This document shows, one piece after another, positions 25,561 through 36,599 of a stretch of 64,000 nt of DNA. The notes below the pieces were generated by a model, which was not told the origin of the DNA, did no database searches, and was given only the letters and a program-made list of their open reading frames with translations. This DNA comes from Cinnamomum chago (Eukaryota > Streptophyta > Magnoliopsida > Laurales > Lauraceae): contig CP142451.1 of NCBI GenBank assembly GCA_038049695.1, positions 127,910,501 through 127,974,500 of the forward strand. The letters run 5' to 3'. Both the position numbers and the translations under genes were made by a program. Within the stretch, counting starts at the first letter, position 1, and every line of letters begins with the position of its first letter.

Positions 25561-25764
25561 GTAAGGACGTTTGACAAGATCAACTTCGGTGTTCTTTTAT
25601 TTTGTTAATAGAAACTTTATAAGGTCATATCCGCTAAAGATTTGGATTATCCCTAATCATGGATACTTTCTATATTAATGTGTTTTTGTTAATTTGCAAG
25701 AAAAAGAAAAAACCCCATTTTGAAATTGGTTGAAACCTGCACATAATATCTATTATTTCTAGTA

Positions 25765-26275
25765 TTCCCCCTCAAGCCGGAGCATATATGTCAATCATGT
25801 TCAACTTGCCTAAGATAGTAGCCATTCAATTTTTCGGCAATGCTTTGATGAACATGTCTGTTAGCTGATTTTTTTACCTTACAAAAGGCATACTTATTGG
25901 TTATATTTTCTCGGACAAAATGGCAGTCTACCTCGATGTACATAGTAGTCTTATGAATGGTTGGGTCTGAAGCTATGTAGATAGTCGCTTGATTCACGCA
26001 GGGCATTTTCATAGGTGTCTTCACGTCAAAATGAAATTCACTTGCATATAAGTTCACAAGCAATCTTTGTTATTGCTCTATATTCAGTTTCGACACTTGA
26101 TCTTGCCTTAAAAAAAGAAAAAAGAAAAAAAACTTGATCTTGCTACCACAGTCTGCCTTTTGGTTTTCCAAGTAACTAAGATTCCTCAAACAAAAGTATA
26201 ATACCCCATTGTGGACCGGCTTTCATCAGGTGAGCCAACCCAATTAGCATATGAATGGCCTGTCATGTTTAAGAG
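25765..26275 (-). pseudogene. Copia pol C-terminal fragment in intron of CXC copy 2
   Basis: The minus strand encodes pieces such as ASDPTIHKTTMYIEVDCHFV, the C-terminal RNase H of Ty1/copia pol, then a degraded end with the usual PPT-like pyrimidine run CCCCCTCAAG on the plus strand. Several stops and frameshifts; an A-rich insertion near 26110-26130. The equivalent fragment lies at the same place in copy 3 (36600-37740), so the insertion predates the duplication of copies 2 and 3. Confidence 0.72.
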
Positions 26276-26280
26276 AGCTT

Positions 26281-26591
26281 CTAAATGCACACACCCCCCA
26301 TTTCTCTTTGCACACCCACCATTTTAAGTTTTCTTTTATTACCAGTATACCCTTGTGGTAAATTACCTAAAAGGACAATTAACTCTACCAAATTTATTTC
26401 TACACCCACCAACATTCGAACTCCCAACTCTCCCTCCAATTCACAAAAACCATTCTCCCTGTTCCTCTCATACAACCCCTATCACTCTTCATCTCACTCA
26501 TACTCTTAATATTCATCCCTCACTCTTCTTCTCACTCATCTCTCACTCTTCATCTCATTCATCTCTCATACTCATTTATCATTCTTGAGCA
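26281..26591 (+). promoter_or_regulatory. Probable promoter/5' UTR of the MULE-OTU gene
   Basis: Starts at the point where similarity to copy 3 breaks off and contains two copies of a TTTCTCTTTGCACACCC-like motif, then a long TCTCACTC/ATTCATC-rich pyrimidine stretch (about 26470-26585) ending at the ATG at 26592. The left part could be the MULE terminal repeat, but no matching inverted copy was found on the right side. Confidence 0.4.
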
Positions 26592-29500
26592 ATGAACAAG
26601 CAAATGGACACGCAAATCATGGTTTGCGATCATTTTAGCAGCGAGAAGGTGTGTTTAGGGAAGGGTTTTTTTTCACTTTGAAGCAGTTGCGTTGCCATCT
26701 GTTCAACCCTAAGCGTCCGAACAATTTAATAGTTTGCCCACTAACATAACCCTGTCATTGTAGGATGATGTGTCTACTCAATGTAGCAAGGTTGGCTCGG
26801 AATGTGCAAGTGACTATAGTAGTGAATTTATCACTCAAGAGGTAAGAGATGGAGTTGAATTATCTATTATGTTGATGTTGTCACTTAGTGTAATCTAATT
26901 TAATTGTGTTATGTGTAGATATTCAAGAGCCGAGAAGCCTTAATCAAGTGGGCTCGTGATGTTGGGAGGAGAAATGGGTTTGTTATTGTCATTAAGACAT
27001 CAGATGTGGGTGTCCATGTTAAAAAACCTAGAATTACCCTTGTATGTGAGAGGAGTGGGTGTTATAGAGGCAGGAGGAGGAATAGAGTGGTCAATACAAA
27101 GAAGAAGATGAAGCTGCCAGGTTCAAAGAAGTGTGGATGCCCCTTCTCATTAAAGGGCATAAATTTGGGTACAAATGACGATTGGATGTTGCACGTAGTA
27201 TGTGGTGTTCATAATCATCCAGTTGCAAAATTTCTAGAGGGGCACTCATTTGTAGGGAGATTGGCAGAGGAGGAAACTTCATTGTTGGTTGACATGTTTA
27301 AGAGTATGGTTCGACCAAAAAAGATATTGATTACATTGAAACAAAGGTGTGATTTAAATGTAAGTACAATGAAGACAATCTACAATGCACATCATACATT
27401 TAAAGTTGTCGAGAGGGCTAGGAGAACTCCGATGCAAAAACTCTTTGCACAATTGGCAAAGCATAAATACGTTGAGTGGCATAGGAAATGTGACGATACA
27501 GAGACTGTCGCTGACTTATTATGGACACACCCTACTGGCTTAGACTTGTTGCGTGCATTTCCGCATGTCCTGATAATGGATGGTACTTACAAGGCCAATC
27601 GGTATCGTATGCCCCTAGTGGAGATTATTGGAGTGACATCCACGGACAAGACTTTTTCTATATGTTTTGCATATCTCCAGTATGAACGTGAAGATAACTA
27701 CGCATGGGCGTTGGGTATATTGCGTAGTGTGATTGGTGAGAATGCTCTTCCCAGTGTCATTGTCACGGATGGAGAGATGGCTCTAATGAAAGCCATCTCT
27801 ACGGTATTTCCTGATGCTACACATTTTCTATGTAGAGAGCACATTAATAAAAATGTGTTGGAGAAATGCAAGAAGCTGTTTGAGTCGAAGATAAAGTGGG
27901 ACAGGTTTATAACGAGTTGGAATATGTTGGTGTCTTCCTCCACAGAAGAGCAATACTATATGCAACTGGCAATGCTAAATAAGGAGTTCAAAGCTTACCC
28001 GGAAGCACTCGAGTATGTGAGATGTAGTTGGTTAGATCCATACAAGGACAGATTTGTGGCTGCCTGGACTGATAGGTCTATGCATTTCGGGAATACTACA
28101 ACAAGCAAGTAATTAATTTTTTTCGTTTACACAAAATACTTATTGGTTAATTAGTTATTAATTTACTAACTATATCCGTTTTGACAGGGTTGAGAGTTCA
28201 CATGCACAACTAAAGAGGCATCTTGGATCAAGCCAATGGACTTCTGAGTTGTCTTGGACGAAGATACACAATTTGCTTGAGTTGCAACACACAAACATTA
28301 AAGTATCTTTCGAAAAGAGTAAGACAGACGTGCAACACAATTTCAAGCCCTTGGAATTTAAGGAGCTTTGGGGTAACATTTCTATAAGTGCATTGGAGAA
28401 GATCCTGGTAGAGATGAAGCGAGCTCATTCAGTTGGGATTGACCAAGATGCATGTGGATGTGTCATTCGACGCACACACGGTTTACCATGTGCTCATGAG
28501 ATTGCAGAATATATCAAGGAAGGCCGGCCAATTCCACTTGACTGCATATATCCTCATTGGTGCAAGCTTGATATGTTGGCTACTGCTACTCCGAAGAGCT
28601 CTAGTAGGGAGTTGGATTGCATATCGGAGTTGGAGTTAATAGCCAAGCGGTTCAAAGAATATGATTCAAGTAGAAAGTTGCAAGTTCTAAATAAATTGAG
28701 GGAGTTAGCAGTGCTTGAGAGTAGCTTCTTGATAGAACCAGAAATTAAGTCAAGGACTCAAGGTCGTCCACATTTGGAGGTTGATACTTCTACTAGACGT
28801 GATCCGTGTGCCTTTGAGTTGGTACAATCTAGACAGGATAGTTACTCCCCTGTAGCTACTGGAGCTACGATTGTTAGTAGTGAATCATCGTTGCAACCCA
28901 AACCAAAGAGGATACAAAAGAAAAAGGTTATTAGGACCAGATCAATGAGGCCAATTTCTTATATTGATTTATTTCCAGATGGATTGAGGCCTTATATTTG
29001 TCATGTAAAGGATGTCACAGCTGATGGTAATTGTGGCTTTAGAGTTATTGCTGGATTGATGGGATTTGGCGAAGATGAATGGCCACAGGTCCGAAAAGAT
29101 TTATTGATTGAGTTGCATGCTCACGTAGATCACTATAAGCAGTTATATGGGACTCAATTGAGGGTTGATGAACTCATACACACCTTATCATACCTAAAGG
29201 ATTGGCCCCCTTATGACCGGTGGATGACAATGCCGGAAATGGGACATCTTATATCATCGTACTATAACGTTGTCCTATACCACTTGAGCATGGAACAATG
29301 CCTTACTTTTCTACCTCTCAGGTCAGTGCCGCTACCTTACGTGTCTCATAGGGAGATCGCGATCGGTTTTGTCAATCAAAATCACTTCGTTGAGGTAAGG
29401 TCTATAATATCATTGAGTATACTTTATTAGTTAGTAAAATAATATTAATTATTAACATTTTTTTTTAAAGGTTTTCTTGGTGCCGGGTCATCCAACTCCA

Positions 29501-29638
29501 CCTATAGCGACTAATTGGCAACGGTATCATCACCCTTGTGCACAAGGTTGGGAGTCCGCATACCAATCCCGGATACAACATTTCTCAGAAATTGTCAGTT
29601 CGGATGTATCCACATGTGAGACGATAGAATTGGATTGA
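26592..29638 (+). CDS. Mutator-like (MULE) transposase fused to an OTU-type cysteine protease domain
   Basis: Five exons: 26592-26648, 26764-26841, 26919-28108, 28188-29394, 29471-29638. All introns are GT-AG and the frame is kept throughout, giving 899 residues. Domains in order: FAR1/WRKY-GCM1-like zinc-binding region (Cys88, 93, 117, 119, 140; H-N-H 143-145); MULE transposase core with MDGTYK (Asp266), VTDGEMAL (Asp329) and the C...H motif LCREH (350-353); SWIM zinc finger C-G-C...C-A-H (531, 533, 543, 545); basic linker KPKRIQKKK; OTU fold about 712-845 with DGNC (Asp721, Cys724) and NHF (His841). The last exon (VFLVPGHPTPPI..W..Y) ends at TGA 29636. The transposase part belongs to the family from which FHY3/FAR1 derive; OTU proteases cleave ubiquitin. 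No stop or frameshift is seen, so it is potentially functional, either as a mobile element or as a domesticated gene. The third catalytic acid was not assigned. Exon ends are inferred from splice consensus and frame. Confidence 0.88.
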
Positions 29639-29689
29639 GGCAGTTTTGTGTTGTATTGTGTATTGATGGAATTTAATTGAGATGTTCAT

Positions 29690-29945
29690 GTGAAATTCAA
29701 TATTCCTCATGTATGCAATTTCTACACTAATCACATCTGGTTTACCGCCCATCCTTTTGGTTAACTATCGGCCCCTTTTTCAAAGAGGTCAATTTTTTTA
29801 TTATGTTAAACCTTTGTGGAATCAGTACTGATTAAGAATTTTAAGAAAAAATATTGAGAACAAAGAATTTCAAGAAAACTATGTTATTTGGTTTCCTAAT
29901 CTGCCGCTCAAGTCCATGTTATAGGCAATGTATCTAGTTTTACCT
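29690..29945 (+). repeat. Intronic remnant of CXC copy 2, resuming after the MULE
   Basis: Matches 37895-38165 downstream of copy 3, starting GAAATTCAATATTCCTCAT and including CCTTTTGGTTAACTAT and AAGAATTTCAAGAAAACTAT. The match shows that 26.28-29.69 kb is an insertion or replacement relative to copy 3. Confidence 0.7.
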
Positions 29946-29949
29946 AGTG

Positions 29950-30276
29950 TGAATATTAGTGGCAGAGGCAAGGATTGGAGAAAGGCTAGATGAGGTATAC
30001 TTGCGCAAGCTTGCGCAGGCGTGCTTGCTGAGGAGAGGTGGCAGAAGAAGCTTGAGGAGCTGAAGATTTTGGAGAGCTCTCACTTCGATTATTAAGAAAT
30101 GAAACTGCAGTGTATGTATTTTCACTGCCAAAGATGAGGTATACTTGCGCAAGCTTGCGAAGGCGTGCTTGCTGAGGAGAGGTGGCAGAAGAAGCTTGAG
30201 GAGCTGAAGTTTTTGGAGAGCTCTCACTTTGATTATTAAGAAATGAAACTGCAGTGTAAGTATTTTCACTGCGAAC
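29950..30276 (+). pseudogene. Terminal-exon-like piece of CXC copy 2, tandemly duplicated and frameshifted
   Basis: One frame gives ARIGERLDEVYLRKLA, a second frame AEERWQKKLEELKILESS, so a frameshift separates two halves of a Lys/Glu-rich helical segment. A 144-bp unit (29989-30132 and 30133-30276) contains the segment twice with the same shift, so the shift came before the tandem duplication. A related open segment ELEEKLEDIN lies at about 38385-38440 after copy 3, and a third at 51891-51983. Assignment to the CXC gene's last exon rests on position and similarity and is inference. Confidence 0.55.
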
Positions 30277-30800
30277 CTTTAATATGCCAGTCTTTTGTAG
30301 ATTTTGGATGTTTTTTTCTTTCAGGTCTAGAAATTGGCTTTGATAGCTTCCAAAAATATGAAGGTTTATGCCTGTCTAAATTGGGTATGTTGCGCCTGGT
30401 GAAGAGGATACGGAGCTGGTGCATAACTGCTAGTGGTTTTGTACAGAGCTTCTTCAATTAGAACTGCTGACATTCCCATCAATCTGAAGTGTTCCATTCA
30501 ATAGCCATTACTGGAAGAGATTGCTCCTTCATGATGTTACCATGAGCTATATTAAGTATTGGGCTAATTCTTCAATCTAGGTTACAATCAATGATAAAAA
30601 TAAATAAAAAGAATGTGGGCAATCTGCTACAGAAACTAACTAAATCAATTGCTAGGTCCTTTGATCTTTGCAGTTTTGGATTATATGACCATTCTGTATT
30701 TTGATGAGTCAATATTGATGAGCAGATGCTTTGATCGGATTGTACTGATGATGTGTATGCAGTATTACAAGCAGTACTTTCTGAGTCTCCCATAAGTCTC
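30277..30800 (+). repeat. 3' flank block duplicated at 52060-52500
   Basis: Shares ordered segments with 52060-52500: CCCATCAATCTGAA, CATTCAATGGCCATT-like, TTGATCTTTGCA.TTTTGGATTATATGA and GATGAGCAGATGC. Diverged, with indels. No gene recognised. Confidence 0.65.
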
Positions 30801-31892
30801 AAGTGAAGTAGTCCTGCTTCCTAAGATACAAGGGTGAATATGCATACTGTAATAGCATCCAACCATCCAGCAATATCCTTTTTTCTGTGGGATGGAGACC
30901 ATCCATCCAGTGGCCCTTGTCATTGATTGGCAGTAACCCAAAAATTGTGTATGTCTGGTAATACTGTGAGCCACAATCAATCATCAAATGCAGTTTGTTG
31001 GATGCCCACAAAGTTCAGTAGTTTTCATCATCTTAACTAATATTTTTAGTGGCTGGCACACTCGCAAGTCACGATGGCTTGTGACAAATATTGCTGTGTG
31101 AGGACTTGGGAGCCCAATCCGCATCAGCATAGTGCACAAGTGGGGAGCAAAAAGAGTATAACAATCCAAAGAGAGAGCATATAATGTGATGTACAACTGT
31201 TTAGATGAGGTTGTCACGGCACAAAAACAAAGTGACTAACCACCTGAACAGTATGGGGTATGTCAGGACGGGTCATAGTTTAGTCTTCTCATGAGTTATC
31301 AAAGTAGGGTTGGATTTTTAATTGGATTGTCTTCATGTTTACAATATTTGATGATTAGTTCAAGGGGTGTCTACTGTTTGAGAATTATAGAGAAGTGCCA
31401 GTTGGAGCAAGTCCGCCAGCATATTTCCTTTGGTGCTCGTATTCTTGCAGAGTAATGTTGAGTTTCAAGCCTTTGAAAGTAGGCAAGCTGTCCATGTCCA
31501 TCATGTGAAAGGAGCGTGCAAGTTGTGCCTAGAGGAATCTGATGCTCAGTGGATCATCCCTAGTGAAGATAATATCACTAAGATACAATAGTAATATCAT
31601 GATACAATGTGATGCAGTAGGAGTGAAAATTAATCATTATGGCTTGGTTGAAAATGAGCCCAAACGATGACACAGCAAAACTTTTATTGTAGATCTCCAA
31701 GGAGAAAGGCATTCTTCACATCCATCTTAGACAGGGTCTAGCGTCAAGCAAAAACAACGGCAAGTAGCCGGTGACTGGTGATCATCTTTGCAAGTAGAGC
31801 ATTATTTGTGGAGAATGTGGACTAATTTGGCAATTGTTGTTTGCTTTTTCGCCTTTTCAGTCTAAATCAGATGTTTAATTGTTTGGGCAAAT
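30801..31892. other. Intergenic, no recognised feature
   Basis: Only short unsupported frames on either strand. No terminal repeats or known domains were found. Confidence 0.5.
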
Positions 31893-32579
31893 GATCACTA
31901 AATTAAACTCTTTATTTGGGCTAGCCTAGGCCAGGTTTTATGCATTCTATCATTAATCCATGTCTCTCCCAAATATATTATTACCCATATTATCATCCAA
32001 ATGGGGCCATTAGGATTTAAGAGTTCCTTTCAAGCTGTGGCAAGTCTTTTTTTATTGCATCCATGGATATATCATCACAAGAAATTATCCAAAGATGAGT
32101 TTTCATCCTGCCACTTTTGGCGATATTTGTGGAGCCCACATATGCTTGATCCAAACCATTCAAATCTCACACCTCTTATTTAAATAGACATGGCCCAATT
32201 ATAACTTTATTTATTTTAATTGAACTGATATACATTCGTAATTTAATCGTTTTTGCTACTCAGAACTGATTCCATTGGCAGGCCTATCGACCATGTCTAC
32301 CATCATCCACTAGGACCTTCTTGCTTAACTATGGAGGGTCTTGGCTTGACCAAAGAGTTGTTTACTATTTAGGACTGTTCGATCATGGTATGACACTGTC
32401 CTTATGGTTAAAAGATAGGTACACTAACTCACATCATATTGTAGTTGCTTGTGATGTTAGAAAAGTGAAGGTATGGAACTAGGTTGGGCCAATACAGTCT
32501 TCATATAATCAGAAACATGTCTTTTCTTAAACTCCTCTGCCCAAAAAAAAAAAAAAAACCTAAGTTTGGGCATACTCAC

Positions 32580-32614
<35 letters not shown>

Positions 32615-32755
32615 TGCTCATATGAGAGCATCTCTCATCTTACTATGAGAGATAAGGTGGGGCCCTCACATTTAAGTTGTTGGCATTGGATATGGATGTG
32701 AGGGCCTCCACCATATCTCTCATTAAGGTGAGAGATGCTCTCATAGGAGATCTCC

Positions 32756-32813
<58 letters not shown>

Positions 32814-33507
32814 TAAAGTAGCTCCCTCTTCACGGGAGCGTAACATGTGGCATTAGGTGCAGTTTCTCAAATAATTCGTCACGATCCATTGTACAACAGG
32901 TACTAACCGTGTTTAGAGTTGAAAAGATTATCACTAAATTACACTCTTTATTTGGGCTTGAGGTTTTGGGTTTCTATCATTAATCGATGCCTATCCAAAT
33001 ATTATATATGCCCAAATTATAACTGAAATGGGGCCATTAGGATTTAGGAGTTTATTTCAAGTCGTGGCCCACCTTTGTTATTGCACCCATGGATATATCA
33101 TCACCAGACATGATCCAAAGATGAGATCTCATCTTGCCACTTCTAGAGATCCATGTGGAGCCCACAAATGCTTGATCAAAATCATTCAGATCTCACGCCT
33201 CTTATTAAATAGTTATATGACCCAATTATCACTTTTTGTAATTTAAAGTAATATAAAATTTTAAATTAATCATTTTAGCTACTCAGGCCTTATTCTACTG
33301 GCAGGCCCTATGGACCCTGTCTAGCCACCACTGGGCCCTTCTTGGTTATTTATAGGGAGTTTTGGCTAGATCAAAGAGTTGTTTACAATTTAGAACTGTT
33401 CGATCATGGAATGACACAGTCTTATGGTTAAAAGATTGGTACAATCGACTCAATAGGTTGGGCCAATAAAGTCTTCTCTTCATCAGCAACATCAACATGT
33501 CTTCTCT
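31893..33507 (+). repeat. Diverged tandem repeat pair of about 0.6 kb
   Basis: Unit A (31893-32526) and unit B (32927-33507) share order and many exact words: AAATGGGGCCATTAGGATTTA, CATGGATATATCATCAC, GCCCACA.ATGCTTGATC and GACCAAAGAGTTGTTTAC-like (GATCAAAGAGTTG in B). The interval between them (32527-32926) holds an A-run, TA runs and a fold-back element. Function unknown. Confidence 0.75.
32611..32754. mobile_element. Fold-back (near-palindromic) MITE within TA runs
   Basis: The two halves are inverted copies: the left begins GAGATGCTCATATGAGAGCA and the right, read on the minus strand, begins GAGATCTCCTATGAGAGCAT; the match continues through GGTGG.GGCCCTCACAT to the centre at about 32683. 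The element sits between (TA)n tracts (about 32583-32610 and 32773-32811), so a TA target duplication (Stowaway-like) is possible but cannot be separated from the microsatellite. Confidence 0.72.
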
Positions 33508-33904
33508 TTTTTTCAAAGAATACCCCCCATAACCTAGAGGCCTGAGGGTGTTTATTCTGAACGATTTCGACTCTAGTAGGTGTGCCCAACTTGTAAGCTA
33601 TTGCAAAAACATGACTTCTTTTGTTTAAATTACTTGTATTTATAACACATGATTGACAGTATATAACTATTATGTGATAAGATAAAAGTAGATTTGAAAG
33701 GAAGTTTATCTTTATCCTAAAGAGATGTTTATCTAAGAATTTTTGAAGTTTCAAACAGCGGATGATGCCAAGCATGATCTGATAACCGGATGAAAGCTGG
33801 GCCCTTAATCAGAATTACTATTTGTGTTTGAGGGGGCTTTCATCATATCAATAATCAATGATCTAGTTTACAAAAAAAAAGTACAAATCCTTTCCTGAAT
33901 CCAT

Positions 33905-34143
33905 TTCCATTCAACCTCGAGGGATAGTTTAATTGGCTAAGGACCACGGTTTGCATCTGAGGTTATGAGTTTGCATCCAAGGTTGTGGGTTTGATACTTG
34001 TGGGTTTGCATCAGAGGTTGTGGGTTCGATACTAGTTTACCACATTAGGGCAACAAGAGAATTTTACCCACCTTTCTCTCTTGGGCCTATAGGGATTATT
34101 TTGGCCCAAAGGATTGAAACCCCACCTTATCAAAAAAAAAAAA
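33905..34143 (+). mobile_element. tRNA-derived SINE, near full length with A-tail
   Basis: Begins with a tRNA-like head (TAGTTTAATTGGCTAAGGAC, A-box-like) and contains GGGTTCGATACT (B-box-like). It ends in GGGATTATTTTGGCCCAAA followed by CCCCACC and a run of 13 A. A segment TTTGCATC..AGGTTGTGGGTT is repeated about three times inside the head, an internal expansion not seen in the neighbouring copy. Confidence 0.75.
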
Positions 34144-34309
34144 ATCCATTTCCATTTCCATTCAACTTAACCATTAATTAAAATCAGATCATAGGAAAAA
34201 TCAAAAGTTAGAAATATCAATAATAGCTACGAAATTAAACAGACCCACTGTTCCTGACATTTTAATTTCATACCCAAATTTCCAAGATTATTATTATTAT
34301 TATTTTTTT

Positions 34310-34484
34310 TTGATAACGTAGGGTTCCCAGCCCTTTGGGCCAGAATAATCCCTTTTGCGGGAGCTCAGTTGGCCTAGGACTACGGTTTGCACCCGGAGGT
34401 TGTGGGTTCGAAACTGCTCTACCACACTGGGGCCACAGGGGAATTTTACCCGGCTTTTTCTCCTGGGCCCGTAGGGATTAAATT
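34310..34484 (+). mobile_element. Two SINE fragments joined tail to head
   Basis: 34311-34356 is an inverted SINE tail (GGGTTCCCAGCCCTTTGGGC on the plus strand). From 34357 a sense copy starts with GAGCTCAGTTGG (A-box-like, 34361-34372) and GGTTCGAAACT (B-box-like, 34405-34415), and ends at GGGCCCGTAGGGATTA without an A-tail. It belongs to the same family as 33905-34143 and 19348-19476. Confidence 0.72.
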
Positions 34485-34704
34485 TCCAAGATTATGAAAA
34501 CACAAACCAACAAAGATCGGGGGCGGGGAGCGCGTATAATTTAATCGGGCACAGATTGGAATACAGGATCCGACCCGAGCCCATTTGCAACCTATTTAAG
34601 TTCCCGCGCTTTCTCCTTCCCTCCGCATTCTTCTTCGGTGCTCTCTTCCTGCTACTTCCAATCTTCTTCTTCTTCTTCTTCTTTTCCGACTGTTTCTGCA
34701 GTGA

Positions 34705-36439
34705 ATGGATTCGATCGGCAATGGCGATAGCGGCGGCTCTGCAGGCCGAAGGGAGGCTCCTCCTGCCTCTACTCGCGACATCTTCCGAGCTATCAGGATG
34801 GTAACATCAACATCTAAACCCCATGCCTTGTCTGTTTTCTTTCTCTCTGATTTGATCAGGAAGCACCCATCTTCAGAAAAAGAGGGTTTCTTTTGGAGTA
34901 CAAATTAGGGTTTGTTTCAATGGGGGTAAAAATGACACACCCAACTTGGAATATCACAATCTGAAGTGAAAAATCACAATGGAAGCACCCATCCTCAGAA
35001 AAAATAGGGTTTGGAAGCACCCATCTTAAAAAAAAGAGGGGTTTTGTTTGGAGTAAGAACTAGGGTTTGTTTCAATGGGGTAAAAATGACACACGCAACC
35101 TGGAATATCACAATCTGAAGTGGAAAATCACAATGGAAGAGGTATATGGAAGCATCCATCTTCAGAAAAATAGGGTTTCTTTTGTCCTTTTTTTTTTGGG
35201 GTAAAAGCTAGGGTTTGTTTCAATGGGAAAAAAATTGACAGACCCAACTTGGAATAACACAATCTAAAGAACTCCTTCATTACAAGACCGGTACTATATA
35301 CTTTCTACTGCTTTTATTGTCATTTTCCGCTTCACATCGTCAAAACCCTAATTCCCTTTTTAGGAAAGAGTAACCCTTTTATTATTAGGGTTTATATTAT
35401 CCAAAACCTCATATTCTTGCGAATGCTCCCAATTTTTTTGCTGATAATCATGATGTTAAGATTAACTTTTGCTGCTTTTCCATACCCTCTTGGTAAAGAG
35501 AGAAAAAAAAGAAGAAGGAAACAATGTATAGGTTTTAGTGGCGACAAAGGAGTAGAAATATATGAAATATGGATTTTTCTGAAAGTGGTCTTAAGGCTAC
35601 TACATCTTCTACATTTGAGGCAGATATAACTTCTATCAGAGATTTATTTTTTCGTTTTTTATCGATTTCTGTCCTTTTTTCTGATGATTCAAAGGGATTC
35701 TCTTTCTAGCTATTGCTATATATGTTTTTTTTTATTTTTTTCCTTTTAATATCCGTTTCAATCTATTTAATTTTTTTTACCCTTTTGTGTCGGTCTTGAT
35801 TATTGTCTTACAATACCACCCAAATGAAAGCTTTAACAATATTACCTAATATGGAGCTCTTCATCCCAGGTTTTAAATCTTGGTGCTATTCTTTGAGCTA
35901 GTTAGATAATTAAAAAAAATCATTTTTATTTTTTTGAGTCATAAGGTGAAATAAAGAAATATAATAAGAAAAATCTTAAGATGCGTGAATATGATGATCT
36001 AGTTGTTTCTTAAATCAACCACAGAGATGTTTAGTTTTTTGAGAGGCTAGTGTGATTTTGCAATTGTAGGGAGATGGATCCTGGAAGAGAGATCCTAACA
36101 CATCCAAGAATGAGGACCTCAAACATTGCTACTGTAAGATTTCAAAATGCCTAAAGCTGTAAGTGCTGTTGGACTTTTTTCGAAATGATATATTAGCCTT
36201 GTACTTTATCTTGTTTTGTGTTATTTCTTTATTTATTCTTCTTTCTTTTATGCAGCTACTGTGAATGCTTTGGTGCCGGAGAGTATTGTGCCGAAGGTTG
36301 TGAGTGCCAAGGTTGCTCTAATAAACCTGATTATGAAGATAAAGTTCGTACTGCCCAACAAATGTTAATATCTCGTTGCCCTCTTGCATTTATTCCAAAT
36401 AATGTACAACATGCAATAGAGTCTCCTCAGAATAGTGGG
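34705..36439 (+). CDS. CXC-domain (TCX/CPP-like) gene copy 3, C-terminally truncated
   Basis: Exon 1 is 34705-34800 (32 codons, MDSIGNGDSGG...), exon 2 is 36070-36158 (...HCYCKISKCLKL) and exon 3 is 36256-36439 (YCECFGAGEYCAEGCECQGCSN...). Phases and exon lengths (89 and 184 bp) equal those of copy 2, and all three are open (123 codons). It keeps more of the family hinge (CPLAFIPNN) than copy 2. Intron 1 is 1.27 kb, expanded by a triplicated 120-140-bp unit. Upstream lie a TATTTAAG box (34593-34600) and a CTT-rich leader. The second CXC motif is absent. After exon 3 come antisense Copia and then a short exon-like piece (about 38385-38440, acceptor TTTTTCAG, SGELEEKLEDIN..., stop). In-phase joining to that exon is possible but unproven. 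Likely a truncated duplicate. Confidence 0.7.
34859..35269 (+). repeat. Three tandem units in intron 1 of CXC copy 3
   Basis: Units of about 122-167 bp starting GGAAGCA.CCATC.TCAGAAAA, then TAGGGTTTGTTTCAATGGG, GACA.ACCCAACTTGGAATA and CACAATCT.AAG (34859-34980, 34981-35147, 35148-35269). Unit 2 has an extra partial start at 35013. Absent from copies 1 and 2. Confidence 0.85.
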
Positions 36440-36599
36440 GTAAGGACTTTTGACAAGCCAACTTCACTGCTCTTTTATTTTCATTACTAGAAACTTTAAT
36501 GTCATGGGTGTTGAAAAATTGGATTAGCCCATATTAATGTGCTTCCACTAATTTTTAAAAAAAAATCCTACTCTAAAATTGTGAGAAACCACCACATAA

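Noticed and set aside
32583..32811. CRISPR-like or satellite array in TA/CT runs
   Set aside because: These are plain dinucleotide microsatellites flanking the hairpin; no spacers or repeat units.
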